Part shown: one piece after another, positions 36,411 through 45,438 of the stretch
Layout of the letters: every line of letters starts with the position of its first letter
Position numbering within the stretch: the first letter of the stretch is position 1
Assembly (NCBI GenBank): GCA_016707445.1
Contig: JADJHR010000004.1
Coordinates: 36,137 to 100,136 of the forward strand
Direction of reading: 5' to 3'
DNA: 64,000 bases
From: Rubrivivax sp.
GTDB taxonomy: Bacteria > Pseudomonadota > Gammaproteobacteria > Burkholderiales > Burkholderiaceae_C
The notes under the pieces: model-generated
Database searches by the model: none
The model's input: the letters and a program-made list of their open reading frames with translations, nothing else
Told to the model about the DNA's origin: nothing
Made by a program: the position numbers and the translations under genes

Positions 36411-37511
36411 ATGCCCACACCCGATCACCAGCTGAACCAAACGGCCCTGGACCAGGCGATCGCCCTGGCCCAGGCGAACGAGACGTCCTGGACCCGTGAC
36501 CCGCAGCGTGAACCGCTGCGTTTCGGCGTCCACCATGACGACCCGCCTCCCTGGAACCAACTGCGCGGCCCCGTGCATGCGCGCGGACCGGTATCTGGCG
36601 TGGTCTGGCAACAGGGCCGAGAGATCGCCGCCTGGGGAGAACCGGCAAGGTCGGACCAGACCTTCAGCGTTGCCAAGACCTGCCTGGCGCTGCTGGCCGG
36701 CGTGGCGCAGCGACGCGGCCTGCTGCCGAATGTCGACCATGCCGTGGCGGCACAGCTGCCCGGCATCGGCTTCGACTCGCCGCACAACGCGACCATCACC
36801 TGGCGCCAGTTGCTGGAGCAGACCAGTGAATGGGAAGGCAGCAGCTTCGGCCTGCCCGACCAGGTGGACCGCTGGCGCAAGGTGTCACACGACCCGCGCC
36901 CTGCCGGCGGCCCCAAGGGTGGCGCACGCCCCTTGCAGGCCCCTGGCAGCTATTGGGAATACAACGACGTGCGCATCAACCAGCTGGCGCTGGCACTGCT
37001 GCATCTGTTCCGCCAGCCGCTGCAGGACGTGATGCGCGACGAACTGCTGCACCCGCTGGGGGCGCAGGACGAGTTTCGCTGGCAGGGCTACGACGACGCC
37101 TGGGTCACGCTGGACGGCCGCCGTCTGCCCACGGTGCCCGGTGGCACGCACTGGGGCGGCGGCATCTCGATCAGTGCGCGCGACCAGGCACGGCTGGGCC
37201 AGCTGCTGCTGGACGATGGCATGCATCAAGGGCAGGCCCTGCTGCCCCCGGGCTGGGTGCGGCAGATGGCCACGCCCTGCACGATCGCGCCGTTCTACGG
37301 TTGGCTGGTCTGGCTCAATCCCGAAGGCCGGCTGTTCCGCGGCGCGTCGCCGCAGGCCCTTTTCATGCAGGGCGCCGGCGGCCACATGGTGTGGGTCGAC
37401 CCAGGCCTGAAGGCCGTGGTCGTCACGCGCTGGCTCGACCCAGCCGTACATGCCGACTTCATCGAGCGCATGGCGACCGCGCTGCGCAGCCCGGGGCAGA
37501 CCGATGACTGA
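36411..37511 (+). CDS. Serine hydrolase of the class C beta-lactamase-like family
   Basis: A 366-residue protein with the penicillin-binding-type triad: SxxK in FSVAKTCLAL (near residue 87), YxN in WEYNDVRINQ, and an HxG-type motif in GTHWGGGISI. A lipid-type esterase or D-amino-peptidase activity is typical of such cytosolic members; no signal peptide is present. A notable segment SEWEGSSFGLPDQVDRW lies between the motifs. It ends 8 bases inside the following reductase gene, indicating an operon. The physiological substrate is unknown. Confidence 0.82.
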   Translation: MPTPDHQLNQTALDQAIALAQANETSWTRDPQREPLRFGVHHDDPPPWNQLRGPVHARGPVSGVVWQQGREIAAWGEPARSDQTFSVAKTCLALLAGVAQRRGLLPNVDHAVAAQLPGIGFDSPHNATITWRQLLEQTSEWEGSSFGLPDQVDRWRKVSHDPRPAGGPKGGARPLQAPGSYWEYNDVRINQLALALLHLFRQPLQDVMRDELLHPLGAQDEFRWQGYDDAWVTLDGRRLPTVPGGTHWGGGISISARDQARLGQLLLDDGMHQGQALLPPGWVRQMATPCTIAPFYGWLVWLNPEGRLFRGASPQALFMQGAGGHMVWVDPGLKAVVVTRWLDPAVHADFIERMATALRSPGQTDD

Positions 37512-38724
37512 GACCGACGGGCCGATCGTGATCGTGGGCGGGGGCCATGCCGCTGCGCAGCTGTGCGCCGGCTTGGCCGCGGCCGGCCAGGGCGCACGCG
37601 TGCACCTGGTGTGCGCAGAGCCGGTGCTGCCGTATCAGCGGCCGCCGCTGTCCAAATCATTCCTGAAGAGCCCGCAAGAAGTGGTGCAGCTGCACCGCCC
37701 CGAAGACTGGTGGGCCAGCAGCGGGATCCAGGTGCATCTGGCCAACCCCGCGGTCGAGTTGTCGCTGGCCGACCGTCGGGTTCAGCTGCAATCGGGCGCG
37801 TCGCTGCCCTTCGCCTGGCTGGTGCTGGCCACCGGCACGCGCGCACGCCGGCTGCCGGGCCTGGCCGCCGAACTGGACAACGTGCTCGTGCTGCGCAACG
37901 CCGCCGATGCGCTGACGCTGCGAGAAAGGCTGGCCACCGCGCAGCAGGTGACGGTGCTGGGCGGCGGCTTCATCGGCCTGGAGATCGCCGCCACCGCCGC
38001 TGCGCTGGGCAAACAGGTGACGGTGCTGGAATCAGCACCGCGGCTGCTGTCGCGATCGGTGTCGCCCGAACTTGCAGCGCACGTGCTGCAGACACACCGT
38101 GACGCCGGCATCGATCTGCGGCTGGGCGTCCGAGTGGGCGAGTTCGAGGTCGACGGCAAGCGTCTGACCGCGTTGGGAGTGGACGGCGTGCGGGTACCGG
38201 TCGAGCTGCTGATCATGGGCATCGGCGCCCAACCCGAGATGCAGCTGGCCGAGACCGCCGGCCTGGCCTGCGACAACGGCATCCGCGTCGACGCCTGCAT
38301 GCGCACGTCGGCGCCTGGTGTACTGGCAGCAGGAGACTGCTGCAATTTTCCCGAAGCCGGCAGCGGCCGCAGGTTGCGGCTGGAATCGGTGCAGAACGCC
38401 AACGACCAGGCGCGAACGGCCCTGGCCACGCTGCTGGGCAAGGTAGAACCGTACAAGGCATCGCCCTGGTTCTGGTCCGACCAGGGCAGCCTGCGCCTGC
38501 AGATCGCCGGCCTGATGGCCGACGGCGCCACGCAGCATCGGCGCGCCGGGTCAACAGCAAACAGCCTTTCGATCCTGCACTACCGCGGTGAGCACCTGTG
38601 CTGCGTCGAGAGCGTCAACGCGCCGCACGACCACATTGCCGCACGCAAGCTGCTGGAACTGGGCAAGAGCCCAGCGGCGGCGGTGGCCGCCGACCCTGCG
38701 GTGGCGTTGAAGAGCCTGGTCTGA
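37504..38724 (+). CDS. NAD(P)/FAD ferredoxin reductase-type oxidoreductase
   Basis: A 406-residue flavoprotein of the ferredoxin/rubredoxin reductase family that feeds electrons from NAD(P)H to a ferredoxin or oxygenase. FAD motif: IVIVGGGHAAAQLCAGLA at the start. PYQRPPLSKSFL follows, then an NAD(P) motif VTVLGGGFIGLEIAATAAAL, and the second FAD segment VLAAGDCCNF with a characteristic GD. The C-terminal domain (ASPWFWSDQGSLRLQIAGL) is normal. It overlaps the upstream serine hydrolase gene. No ferredoxin gene is adjacent, so the partner is unknown. Confidence 0.9.
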   Translation: MTETDGPIVIVGGGHAAAQLCAGLAAAGQGARVHLVCAEPVLPYQRPPLSKSFLKSPQEVVQLHRPEDWWASSGIQVHLANPAVELSLADRRVQLQSGASLPFAWLVLATGTRARRLPGLAAELDNVLVLRNAADALTLRERLATAQQVTVLGGGFIGLEIAATAAALGKQVTVLESAPRLLSRSVSPELAAHVLQTHRDAGIDLRLGVRVGEFEVDGKRLTALGVDGVRVPVELLIMGIGAQPEMQLAETAGLACDNGIRVDACMRTSAPGVLAAGDCCNFPEAGSGRRLRLESVQNANDQARTALATLLGKVEPYKASPWFWSDQGSLRLQIAGLMADGATQHRRAGSTANSLSILHYRGEHLCCVESVNAPHDHIAARKLLELGKSPAAAVAADPAVALKSLV

Positions 38725-38771
38725 AGGGAAGAACCCAACGGGTGTTCTCGACCAGCGGGCATGGCGCTTCT

Positions 38772-39299
38772 TCAAGAGCCGGCTGGTGATCTGACCCCTT
38801 TCGCCCGGACGGGCAACTTCCAGTCGGGCCGGATGAAGTGGCAGGTGTAGCCGCCCGGGTTTCGCTGCAGATAGTCCTGGTGCTCCGGCTCGGCTTGCCA
38901 GAACGCACCAGCTGCCGTGACCTCGGTCACCACGCGGCCCGGCCACAGGCCCGAGGCCTCGACATCGGCGATCGTGTCCAACGCCACCTGCTTCTGATCG
39001 TCGTTGGCGTAGAAAATCGCCGAGCGATAACTGAGCCCGCGGTCGTTGCCTTGGCGGTTCAAGGTCGTCGGATCGTGGATCTGGAAGAAGAGCTCGAGCA
39101 GCTGGCGAAAGCTGATGCGATCCGCGTCGAAGACGATCTCGATCGCTTCAGCATGGGTGCCGTGGTTGCGATAGCTTGCGTTCGGCACATCGCCGCCCGA
39201 ATAGCCCACGCGTGTGGAGATCACTCCGTCGTAGCGACGAATCAACTCCTGCACGCCCCAAAAACAGCCACCTGCGAGGATGGCGCGCTGTTCGTTCAT
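38772..39299 (-). CDS. msrA: Peptide-methionine (S)-S-oxide reductase
   Basis: Repairs S-methionine sulfoxide in oxidised proteins. The catalytic motif GGCFWG lies at residues 10-15 (Cys12). Further family signatures: GYSGGDVPNASYRNHGTHAE, FFQIHDPTTLNRQGNDRG, SYRSAIFY. The end QRNPGGYTCHFIRPDWKLP fits family length (175 residues). No MsrB domain is fused. It stands alone on the minus strand. Confidence 0.95.
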   Translation of the reverse strand: MNEQRAILAGGCFWGVQELIRRYDGVISTRVGYSGGDVPNASYRNHGTHAEAIEIVFDADRISFRQLLELFFQIHDPTTLNRQGNDRGLSYRSAIFYANDDQKQVALDTIADVEASGLWPGRVVTEVTAAGAFWQAEPEHQDYLQRNPGGYTCHFIRPDWKLPVRAKGVRSPAGS

Positions 39300-39454
39300 C
39301 TGCAGTCCTTCGTTTGGTTGATGTCAAGGGTTTGCGACCGGCGCGCCGATTGTCAGCCGACCGTCGCAACCGACTCGATACTGGGGCGATCCGCCAGATC
39401 GCTGGCGGCCAGCACACCTTTCGCGGATGACCCAACGCCCAACGCCTGCTTCGC

Positions 39455-41557
39455 CTACAGAGCCCGATCGCGCGCCATCTCCACGGTCACGCGTGTCATG
39501 GGCACCGCGCTGTCGTCCGTCCGGGTCAGGCTGCCGACCAGACGTGCCGTCAGCGCAGCCGGGCCCTCGGCGTGTTCGCTCTCGTCCTTGAAGCGCTCGG
39601 CGATCTCTTTGACCGTGCCCTCGATGCGGAAGAATGCATCCAGCACCACCGGGTCGAACGTGCGGCCGCGACCTTCCTGCATCATCGTGATTGCCAGCGC
39701 GTGGGGAAACGGCTCTTTGTAGCAGCGACGGCTGATCAGCGCGTCGTAGATGTCCGCCACGGCCATGATTCGGCCCGACAACGGGATGTCCTGACCGGCG
39801 AGCCCCTTCGGGTAGCCGCTGCCGTCCCACTTTTCGTGGTGCGTGGCGGCAATCTCACCGGCGACCGTCAGGAAGTTGTCACCGTCGATGCGTGCCGCCG
39901 TGCTGAAGATGATCTTGCGCCCGAACTCGGCGTGCAGCTTCATCAGCTCCATCTCCTGCGCCGTCAGGCGGCCCGGCTTGAGCAGGATGTGGTCAGGCAC
40001 GCCGACCTTGCCGATGTCGTGCAGCGGGGCCGAGATGTACAGCAGTTCGATGAACTCGTCGCTCAGGATCGCGGTGTAGTGGCCGCTGCGCTGAAGCTCT
40101 TGCGCAATGGCCCGCACATAGTTCTGCGTGCGCTTGATGTGGGCACCGGTTTCGGGGTCGCGCGTTTCGGCCACCGAGGCCATGGCCTCGATGGTCACCT
40201 GGCGTGCGTTTTCCAGCTGCTTCTGGGCCAGGTAGGCGCGCCGTCTTTCAATGGCGAAGCGGATCAGCACGAAGGTGATGAACAGGGTCGCCACCAGCAG
40301 CAGCGGTGCCGCGATGGGCACGAAGCGACCCGAGCGCAGAAAGAGAATGTAGCCCGCGGTGAGCACGCTGGCGCAGGTCAGCACGCTGCCGGCGATCATG
40401 GGGTAGATGCCGGTGGACACGACAAACATGGTGGAGATCAGCGTGCCGACCAGCAGGCAGGCCATGAATATGGCTGCAGCACCCCAAGACGGCACGCTGG
40501 CGAAGTGGGCATCGAGCATGTTCTCGGCCATCACCGACTGGATCTTCAGGCCGGGGAAACTGCGGGCCAGCGCAGTGTTGTGGTGGTCGTTGAGGCCCAC
40601 CGCCGAGGTGCCGATGAAGACGATCTTGCCCTGCAGGTCGCTGTGGCTGTAGCGGCCATTCAGCACGTCGACGGCAGAGATGGCCTTGTACAGAAGCGGT
40701 TTGCCGTTGAACCGCAGCATCACCGACCCGTCCGGATCGATCGGCACCCGGCGATCGCCGATGCGCAGGGCCAGGCCGTTATCGCCCACTTCGATCGAAC
40801 CGCTGGTGACACCCATCGCGCGCATCACCGCCGCCAGCGACAGGTTGGGATGCAGCACGCCTTCATGGCGAATCAGCAGCGGCAGCCGGCGCAGCACGCC
40901 GTCGTCGTCGAGTCGGTTGTTGACGAAGCCGCTGAACCGCGTCTGCGTGGCAATGGATGGCGCGTTGACCAGCACGCCGGTGGCCTCGGGGGCGCCCAGC
41001 AGTTCGGTCCGGCCGCCGAACTTCAAGCCGGGCTGCGGCGAAGTGTCGATCTTGCTGACGTGATCGAAGTAGAAATAGTTCGACGCCACCACGCGCGCGC
41101 GTCCGATCTCCTCGCCCAGGAAGCCATCGTTGTCCAGCAGCCCCGCCGGCACGCCGCTGAACGTGATGTCCAGATCGAAGTCGCGCTTGAAGGTCTGCTG
41201 GATGCTGACCAGCGACGAGCGATCGGGTTCGGGGAACAGGATGTCGAGCGCAATGGCAGCCGGCTGCTCTGCCGCGATGCGCTGGATCAGCGCGGCGACT
41301 CGGTAGCGCGGCCAGGGCCACTGGCCGACCGCCGACAGGCTGACGTCGTCGATGTCGACGACGACGGTCCGCTGAGCCTGCTCGCCAGTGGCGCTGGCGC
41401 GCAGGTAGGCATCGACCAGCAGGTTGTCGGTTCGCACGATGGGCGATGCCTTCCAGGCACCCAGCACTGCGACCAGCACCGAGATCCCGATGCCCACCAG
41501 CAGGATGGCGAGCGAGTCCCTGCGTGACAGGCGCCTGGCAAGCGATTTGCGCGGCAT
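39455..41557 (-). CDS. CHASE2 sensor with HD-GYP phosphodiesterase output
   Basis: A 700-residue inner-membrane sensor. One N-terminal transmembrane helix (about 14-35) precedes a periplasmic CHASE2 domain (about 40-330; VVVDIDDVSLSAVGQWPWPR, GKIVFIGTSAVGLNDHHNT). Three or so transmembrane helices follow (about 345-445), then a cytoplasmic HD-GYP domain with HDIGKVGVPDHILLKPG and ATHHEKWDGSGYPKGL. HD-GYP enzymes hydrolyse cyclic di-GMP. CHASE2 is more often fused to adenylate cyclases, kinases or GGDEF domains. It follows FecR and OmpA genes on the same strand, with a 12-base gap to the latter. Confidence 0.9.
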   Translation of the reverse strand: MPRKSLARRLSRRDSLAILLVGIGISVLVAVLGAWKASPIVRTDNLLVDAYLRASATGEQAQRTVVVDIDDVSLSAVGQWPWPRYRVAALIQRIAAEQPAAIALDILFPEPDRSSLVSIQQTFKRDFDLDITFSGVPAGLLDNDGFLGEEIGRARVVASNYFYFDHVSKIDTSPQPGLKFGGRTELLGAPEATGVLVNAPSIATQTRFSGFVNNRLDDDGVLRRLPLLIRHEGVLHPNLSLAAVMRAMGVTSGSIEVGDNGLALRIGDRRVPIDPDGSVMLRFNGKPLLYKAISAVDVLNGRYSHSDLQGKIVFIGTSAVGLNDHHNTALARSFPGLKIQSVMAENMLDAHFASVPSWGAAAIFMACLLVGTLISTMFVVSTGIYPMIAGSVLTCASVLTAGYILFLRSGRFVPIAAPLLLVATLFITFVLIRFAIERRRAYLAQKQLENARQVTIEAMASVAETRDPETGAHIKRTQNYVRAIAQELQRSGHYTAILSDEFIELLYISAPLHDIGKVGVPDHILLKPGRLTAQEMELMKLHAEFGRKIIFSTAARIDGDNFLTVAGEIAATHHEKWDGSGYPKGLAGQDIPLSGRIMAVADIYDALISRRCYKEPFPHALAITMMQEGRGRTFDPVVLDAFFRIEGTVKEIAERFKDESEHAEGPAALTARLVGSLTRTDDSAVPMTRVTVEMARDRAL

Positions 41558-41569
41558 CGGCCCGCCCCG

Positions 41570-42220
41570 TCAGAGAATGACGATTTCAGCGCGGCGGTTG
41601 CGTGGCTCGGCGGCCCGGGTGTCCGACGGTACCAGGGGTACCTTGTCGCCGAACGACTGTACGTCGATCTTGTCGAGCGTTGGGTCGTGCTGCCGCAGCA
41701 GGTCGGCGACGAACTTGGCGCGCTCGGCCGACAGCTTGAAGTTGCGCTCTTCGGTGCCCGACGCGTCGGCATGGCCGAACACGGTGATCTCGGTCGGCTT
41801 GCGCGCGCGCATCGTCTCCAGAACCACCGGCAGCAAGGACTTCGATTCGTCGGTCAGTACCGTCCTGTCGAGCAGGAAGTTCAGCGTGAACGTCACCGGC
41901 TTTGACGGCTGTGCCTTGAGCAGCCCGGCGTAGCTTGCGTTGACACGCTCGCGTCCGAGATCGCGTGCCATCGACGGCGGGGCTGTGGAGGCGTCGGCCG
42001 TGGCAGCGCTGTACGCCCGGTCCAGGCTCTGGGAACCTGCCGCAGTGCTGACCGAAACGGCGCCCACATGGCCATCCTCGTCAGCCAGCAGCACCACAGT
42101 CGTACGCCCCGCGCTGGACGGCGGCGGCGCCGGCGGCGGCGAGGCGCAACCGGCCATGCAGGCGCAGGCCAGGAGCGCCAGGGTGCGCAGCGGCGATGTC
42201 AGCGGTGATTTCATCGGCAT
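41570..42220 (-). CDS. OmpA-family lipoprotein
   Basis: A 216-residue protein (ATG 42220 or 42214) with a lipobox LACACMAGC. A Pro-rich start is followed by a C-terminal OmpA/MotB peptidoglycan-binding domain: TFTLNFLLDRTVLTDESKSL, ITVFGHADASGTEERNFKLS, and AEPRNRRAEIVIL. The peptidoglycan-contacting D and R residues are present (HADASG, RNRRAE). It starts within 2 bases of the FecR stop and is followed closely by the CHASE2 sensor. Confidence 0.85.
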   Translation of the reverse strand: MPMKSPLTSPLRTLALLACACMAGCASPPPAPPPSSAGRTTVVLLADEDGHVGAVSVSTAAGSQSLDRAYSAATADASTAPPSMARDLGRERVNASYAGLLKAQPSKPVTFTLNFLLDRTVLTDESKSLLPVVLETMRARKPTEITVFGHADASGTEERNFKLSAERAKFVADLLRQHDPTLDKIDVQSFGDKVPLVPSDTRAAEPRNRRAEIVIL

Positions 42221-42221
42221 T

Positions 42222-42662
42222 TCACTCCGCCTGGATGATGAAGGTCGTGCCGCGCACACCGACCGTCGCCATCGGTGAGCTGACTTTCACCGAGCCCGGA
42301 GCCAGCTTGCCGATCTTGCCCGACGAGTAGATCGCCTGGCCCTTGGCCAGATGGACGGAGAACGCATACCGTGCCTGTCTTGGCTCGAACACATAGTCAC
42401 GCACCAGCAGCTCGCTGCCTGGGCCCAGGGTCAACCGCGTACCGTCCTTGAAGACGATGCCCGCCGTGGCGCCCGCGGCAGACACCAATTGGTCCGAGAT
42501 CAACAACGCAGTCCCTGGCTGGGCTTGAACCGCGCCGTCACCGCGCATGATGCTGACCTTGCCCGTGACACTCTTGAAAAGTGCGACATCATCACCCGCC
42601 GCACAAACCGGCGCGCAAAGCGCGGCGGCCGTGATCAGAAGGACCCATGCTGCGTGTTTCAT
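42222..42662 (-). CDS. Secreted FecR-domain protein
   Basis: A 146-residue protein with a signal peptide (MKHAAWVLLITAAALCAPVC) and one FecR domain: FKSVTGKVSIMRGDGAVQAQ, GIVFKDGTRLTLGPGSELLV, ending SSPMATVGVRGTTFIIQ. Unlike FecR anti-sigma factors it has no cytoplasmic or transmembrane part, so it is a stand-alone periplasmic FecR-fold protein. It is the first gene of a FecR, OmpA, CHASE2-HD-GYP operon. Confidence 0.85.
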   Translation of the reverse strand: MKHAAWVLLITAAALCAPVCAAGDDVALFKSVTGKVSIMRGDGAVQAQPGTALLISDQLVSAAGATAGIVFKDGTRLTLGPGSELLVRDYVFEPRQARYAFSVHLAKGQAIYSSGKIGKLAPGSVKVSSPMATVGVRGTTFIIQAE

Positions 42663-42914
42663 CGACGGCTTTCGGTTGAAGGTCGCAAGCGAAAGGGAAA
42701 GGCGAAAAGCAAAGCCAGCTTGCGGCGCGGGGCAGCACCGGGGTGCTTGCCTCTTTGAGGCGTGATGGCTTGGTTCTCGGCGCAGCGTTGGCGAACTTGA
42801 GCGTTTTCGACGCCCGGCGCGCCGCGCGTGACGGATCTGGCAAAAGTTGGGGCATCGCTGTTCTGCGAGGGGAGGGGCGGGGCGGGGCAGGCTCATCTGG
42901 TTCCAGGTATTCAG

Positions 42915-43151
42915 ATTGGCTTCGCCTTCGTAGCGAGTGCACAAGACCTTGAACTGGTCGCTCTCCGAACGCAAGGCGCGCAGATCGGCGTAACGTGACG
43001 CCGCCGCCTCCAGGACTTCGCGCAGTTCGAAGAATTGCCGCAGGCCATCGAGAGTCCGGCGTGGCGCTGCAAGGCCGCGGCATAACAACTCCTCCAGGTA
43101 GCCTTCACGCAACAACGACTGGAGCGCCTCACCCACGGGCGTACGGCTCAT
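42915..43151 (-). pseudogene. GntR/FCD-type regulator remnant
   Basis: An open frame contains MSRTPVGEALQSLLREGYLE, then LDGLRQFFELREVLEAAASR YADLRALRS. These are the second half of a GntR winged helix followed by the start of an FCD effector domain. The first helices of the DNA-binding domain and nearly all of the FCD domain are absent, and the frame then degenerates into non-family sequence. This is a fragment, not a functional regulator. Confidence 0.7.
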
Positions 43152-43276
43152 GCCCAAGTCAGGGGAACGGCTTTTCGCATGCCTGGATACAGTGTGTATG
43201 CGCAGCGTAGCCATCACCGGCGACGGTCGTGAACCATGTCAAGATCGCAAGCTCCAGAGCTTGTGTCGCGCCGACG

Positions 43277-44092
43277 ATGCCTCACCTCCTTGTCCAGCTG
43301 AGCGACACCCACATCCGTGCCCCGGGCGAATTGGCCTACGGGCGAATTGACACTGCAGCCTACTTGCGCGCCGCGGTGCTCGCCGTGTTGCGCCTACCTC
43401 AGCAGCCGCTGGCCGTGGTGCTGACTGGTGACCTGGCTGATGACGGTTCAGCGGCCGCGTACACGCACTTGCGAAGCCTGCTTGAGCCACTGACCTGCCC
43501 GCTGTACGTGCTACCTGGCAATCACGACGATCGTGCAGCTCTTCGTCGGGCATTCAGCGACCAACCAACTCTGCATCACGCTTCGATCGAAGACCACATC
43601 CAGTACGAAGTGGAACTGCCAGGGTTGCGCCTGCTGACGCTCGACACAGTGGTCCCGGAAGCTTCCCACGGCGCGTTGTGCTTACAACGCCTGAACTGGC
43701 TGGACATGCAGTTGGCGCTACATCCCAACATGCCTACCTTGCTGGCCATGCATCACCCTCCCTTCGAGACCTATCTTGGCAGCATGGACCGTGTCGGGCT
43801 GCTGCACGGAGCGGTCGAGTTGGCAGCGGTGGTGGCGCGTCACCCGCAAGTGCAGCGAATTGTCTGCGGTCATCTCCATCGAAGCAGCCAAGCTTTGTGG
43901 GCTGGCACCTTGGTGCAAACCGCGCCGTCCACTGCGCACCAAGTATGGCTCAGCCTTGCGCGCGATGGTGGCAACGGGTGGGGTTTGGAGCCGCCTGGGT
44001 TCCTGCTGCATGCTTGGAACAATGGGCTTGACCTCGTCAGCCACTTGGCGTTCAGCCGGCTGGCTGAAGGACCTTATCTGTTCCGAGGCTGA
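43277..44092 (+). CDS. Calcineurin-like phosphodiesterase (CpdA/GpdQ type)
   Basis: A 271-residue metallophosphoesterase (ATG 43277, MPHLLVQLSDTHIRAPGELA; a longer frame exists). All metal-binding blocks are visible: LSDTHI, VLTGDLADDG, YVLPGNHDD, AMHHPPF and CGHLHRS. Members hydrolyse cyclic AMP, glycerophosphodiesters or related diesters; the exact substrate is open. It lacks a signal peptide. The gene appears less GC-rich than neighbours, and it lies between a GntR remnant and membrane proteins of no known function. Confidence 0.87.
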   Translation: MPHLLVQLSDTHIRAPGELAYGRIDTAAYLRAAVLAVLRLPQQPLAVVLTGDLADDGSAAAYTHLRSLLEPLTCPLYVLPGNHDDRAALRRAFSDQPTLHHASIEDHIQYEVELPGLRLLTLDTVVPEASHGALCLQRLNWLDMQLALHPNMPTLLAMHHPPFETYLGSMDRVGLLHGAVELAAVVARHPQVQRIVCGHLHRSSQALWAGTLVQTAPSTAHQVWLSLARDGGNGWGLEPPGFLLHAWNNGLDLVSHLAFSRLAEGPYLFRG

Positions 44093-44345
44093 GTCCTGTT
44101 TGTTCACTCCGGCGCGAGCCGGCCGAGCAGGCCGCACACAGCACCCACAGGGCGCTGGTCGGCGAGGTAGCGAATGCAGAATTGCAGTGCTGCGAGGTGC
44201 ATACAAGGCGCCATCTTCGTCTTGCTGATCGGCATACATGCTCCTGTCGTCAGGCTATGCCTCGCAAACAAACTTCTGGACTGGCTCTAGCAGCTCGATG
44301 AAGACGACCTACCAGCAGCCAGTGCACGACCCATCAGCCTGCCCA
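44093..44345. other. Intergenic stretch, no convincing gene
   Basis: About 250 bases. A minus-strand 43-codon frame (ATG 44235 to TGA 44104, MPISKTKMAPCMHLAALQFC) is present but I recognise no family, and it may be the end of a degraded gene. No RNA gene or terminator was recognised. Confidence 0.35.
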
Positions 44346-44912
44346 TCAACCCAGCGGCCGATCACCCTCGTCAAACAGTCGCGCCGCCCAGCGGCGCAGG
44401 TCGTCCTGCAGCTGGCCGCGCTTCCAGTGCGTCATGAACGGTGCCAGAGTGATCAATCGGCCCTCGGCAAGAGCGTCCTTATCGCCCACCAGGTCCTCGG
44501 TCGTGCCCGGGGCTGCCGCCTCAAGGACGCCGACCGACATGGGCAGGAGACGCGACTGCGAGCCTGGCCGCGACAACACGAGCCGCTGCACGCGAGGTGT
44601 CAGGTCGAGCATTGCGACGTTGTCCCAAGAACTCCGGATCGTGTAGCCGAACTGGTGATGCGTGATGCCCTCGGGGGTGAGCACCAAACGCGATTGCCAC
44701 ATCAGCGCGAAGAACGGCGCCACGAACAGAGAGACGATGCCGATCAGGACGAGCAGCATCCGGTTCGCGGCGGGGGTGAAGGCATCGGCGCTGCTGAACG
44801 ACAGGTACAGGCACAGTCCCAATGCTGCCACCCACAGCAGCGGGAAGATCAGCAGCCGCAGCGGATTCAGGTGATAGACATGCCGCAAGGATGCAACGGG
44901 CGTGGTGGTCAT
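44346..44912 (-). CDS. Two-helix membrane protein with a PH-like soluble part
   Basis: A 188-residue protein (ATG 44912, MTTTPVASLRHVYHLNPLRL) with two transmembrane helices near residues 19-37 and 52-72. The cytoplasmic domain (about 75-188; SRLVLTPEGITHHQFGYTIR SSWDNVAML) resembles a bacterial PH fold by pattern of strands, though no family is certain. The ATG overlaps the stop of the upstream gene (ATGA), so the pair is co-expressed. The function is unknown. Confidence 0.55.
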   Translation of the reverse strand: MTTTPVASLRHVYHLNPLRLLIFPLLWVAALGLCLYLSFSSADAFTPAANRMLLVLIGIVSLFVAPFFALMWQSRLVLTPEGITHHQFGYTIRSSWDNVAMLDLTPRVQRLVLSRPGSQSRLLPMSVGVLEAAAPGTTEDLVGDKDALAEGRLITLAPFMTHWKRGQLQDDLRRWAARLFDEGDRPLG

Positions 44913-45310
44913 GATTTCACCGTGATGCTGACCATGCCTGGACTGCGGGTGGATGGCGCCTGCAGGTTGAAGAACAAGGCGCAAAGCGCCAGCGCGACCA
45001 AGATCCACGAGGTGAATCGGGCCAGCATCAGCCAGTTCCGCACGCGTTCGGCGCGCGCCTTGAACGCAGCCTCATCGACGGCCAGGTAGCGCCTGAGCCG
45101 GAAGAAGTTGCTGGCGCTGACGGGCCGCCAGTATCCCGACCCCCACGCTGCGAACGCCAGGTACGACGGCTCACCCTGCGCTCGGTACTGCGCCGGAAAG
45201 CGATCGCGCAGATCGTTCAGCAGCCGTTGGCCGACCGTGAACGACACGGCAGCGGTCACGACATACACCGACAGCGCCACAGCGAATGGGATGAGCCAGG
45301 GTGAGTGCAT
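44909..45310 (-). CDS. Two-helix membrane protein of unknown function
   Basis: A 133-residue protein with transmembrane helices near residues 5-25 (LIPFAVALSVYVVTAAVSF) and 98-115 (RFTSWILVALALCALFF). A hydrophilic middle part lies between them (DLRDRFPAQYRAQGEPSYLA, FFRLRRYLAVDE). No family is recognised. It is translationally coupled to the following membrane protein gene. Confidence 0.55.
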   Translation of the reverse strand: MHSPWLIPFAVALSVYVVTAAVSFTVGQRLLNDLRDRFPAQYRAQGEPSYLAFAAWGSGYWRPVSASNFFRLRRYLAVDEAAFKARAERVRNWLMLARFTSWILVALALCALFFNLQAPSTRSPGMVSITVKS

Positions 45311-45438
45311 GTGTTGTCACGAAGCGAAACGCCCCGTCAACGCGTCGCGACCCATCAGGACTGCGACCTTCACCGCAGGTTGGTCGCCAGTGCCACCCAC
45401 TGGGCCTTCATCGCATCCCCGAAGATCCGTGTACCCAG

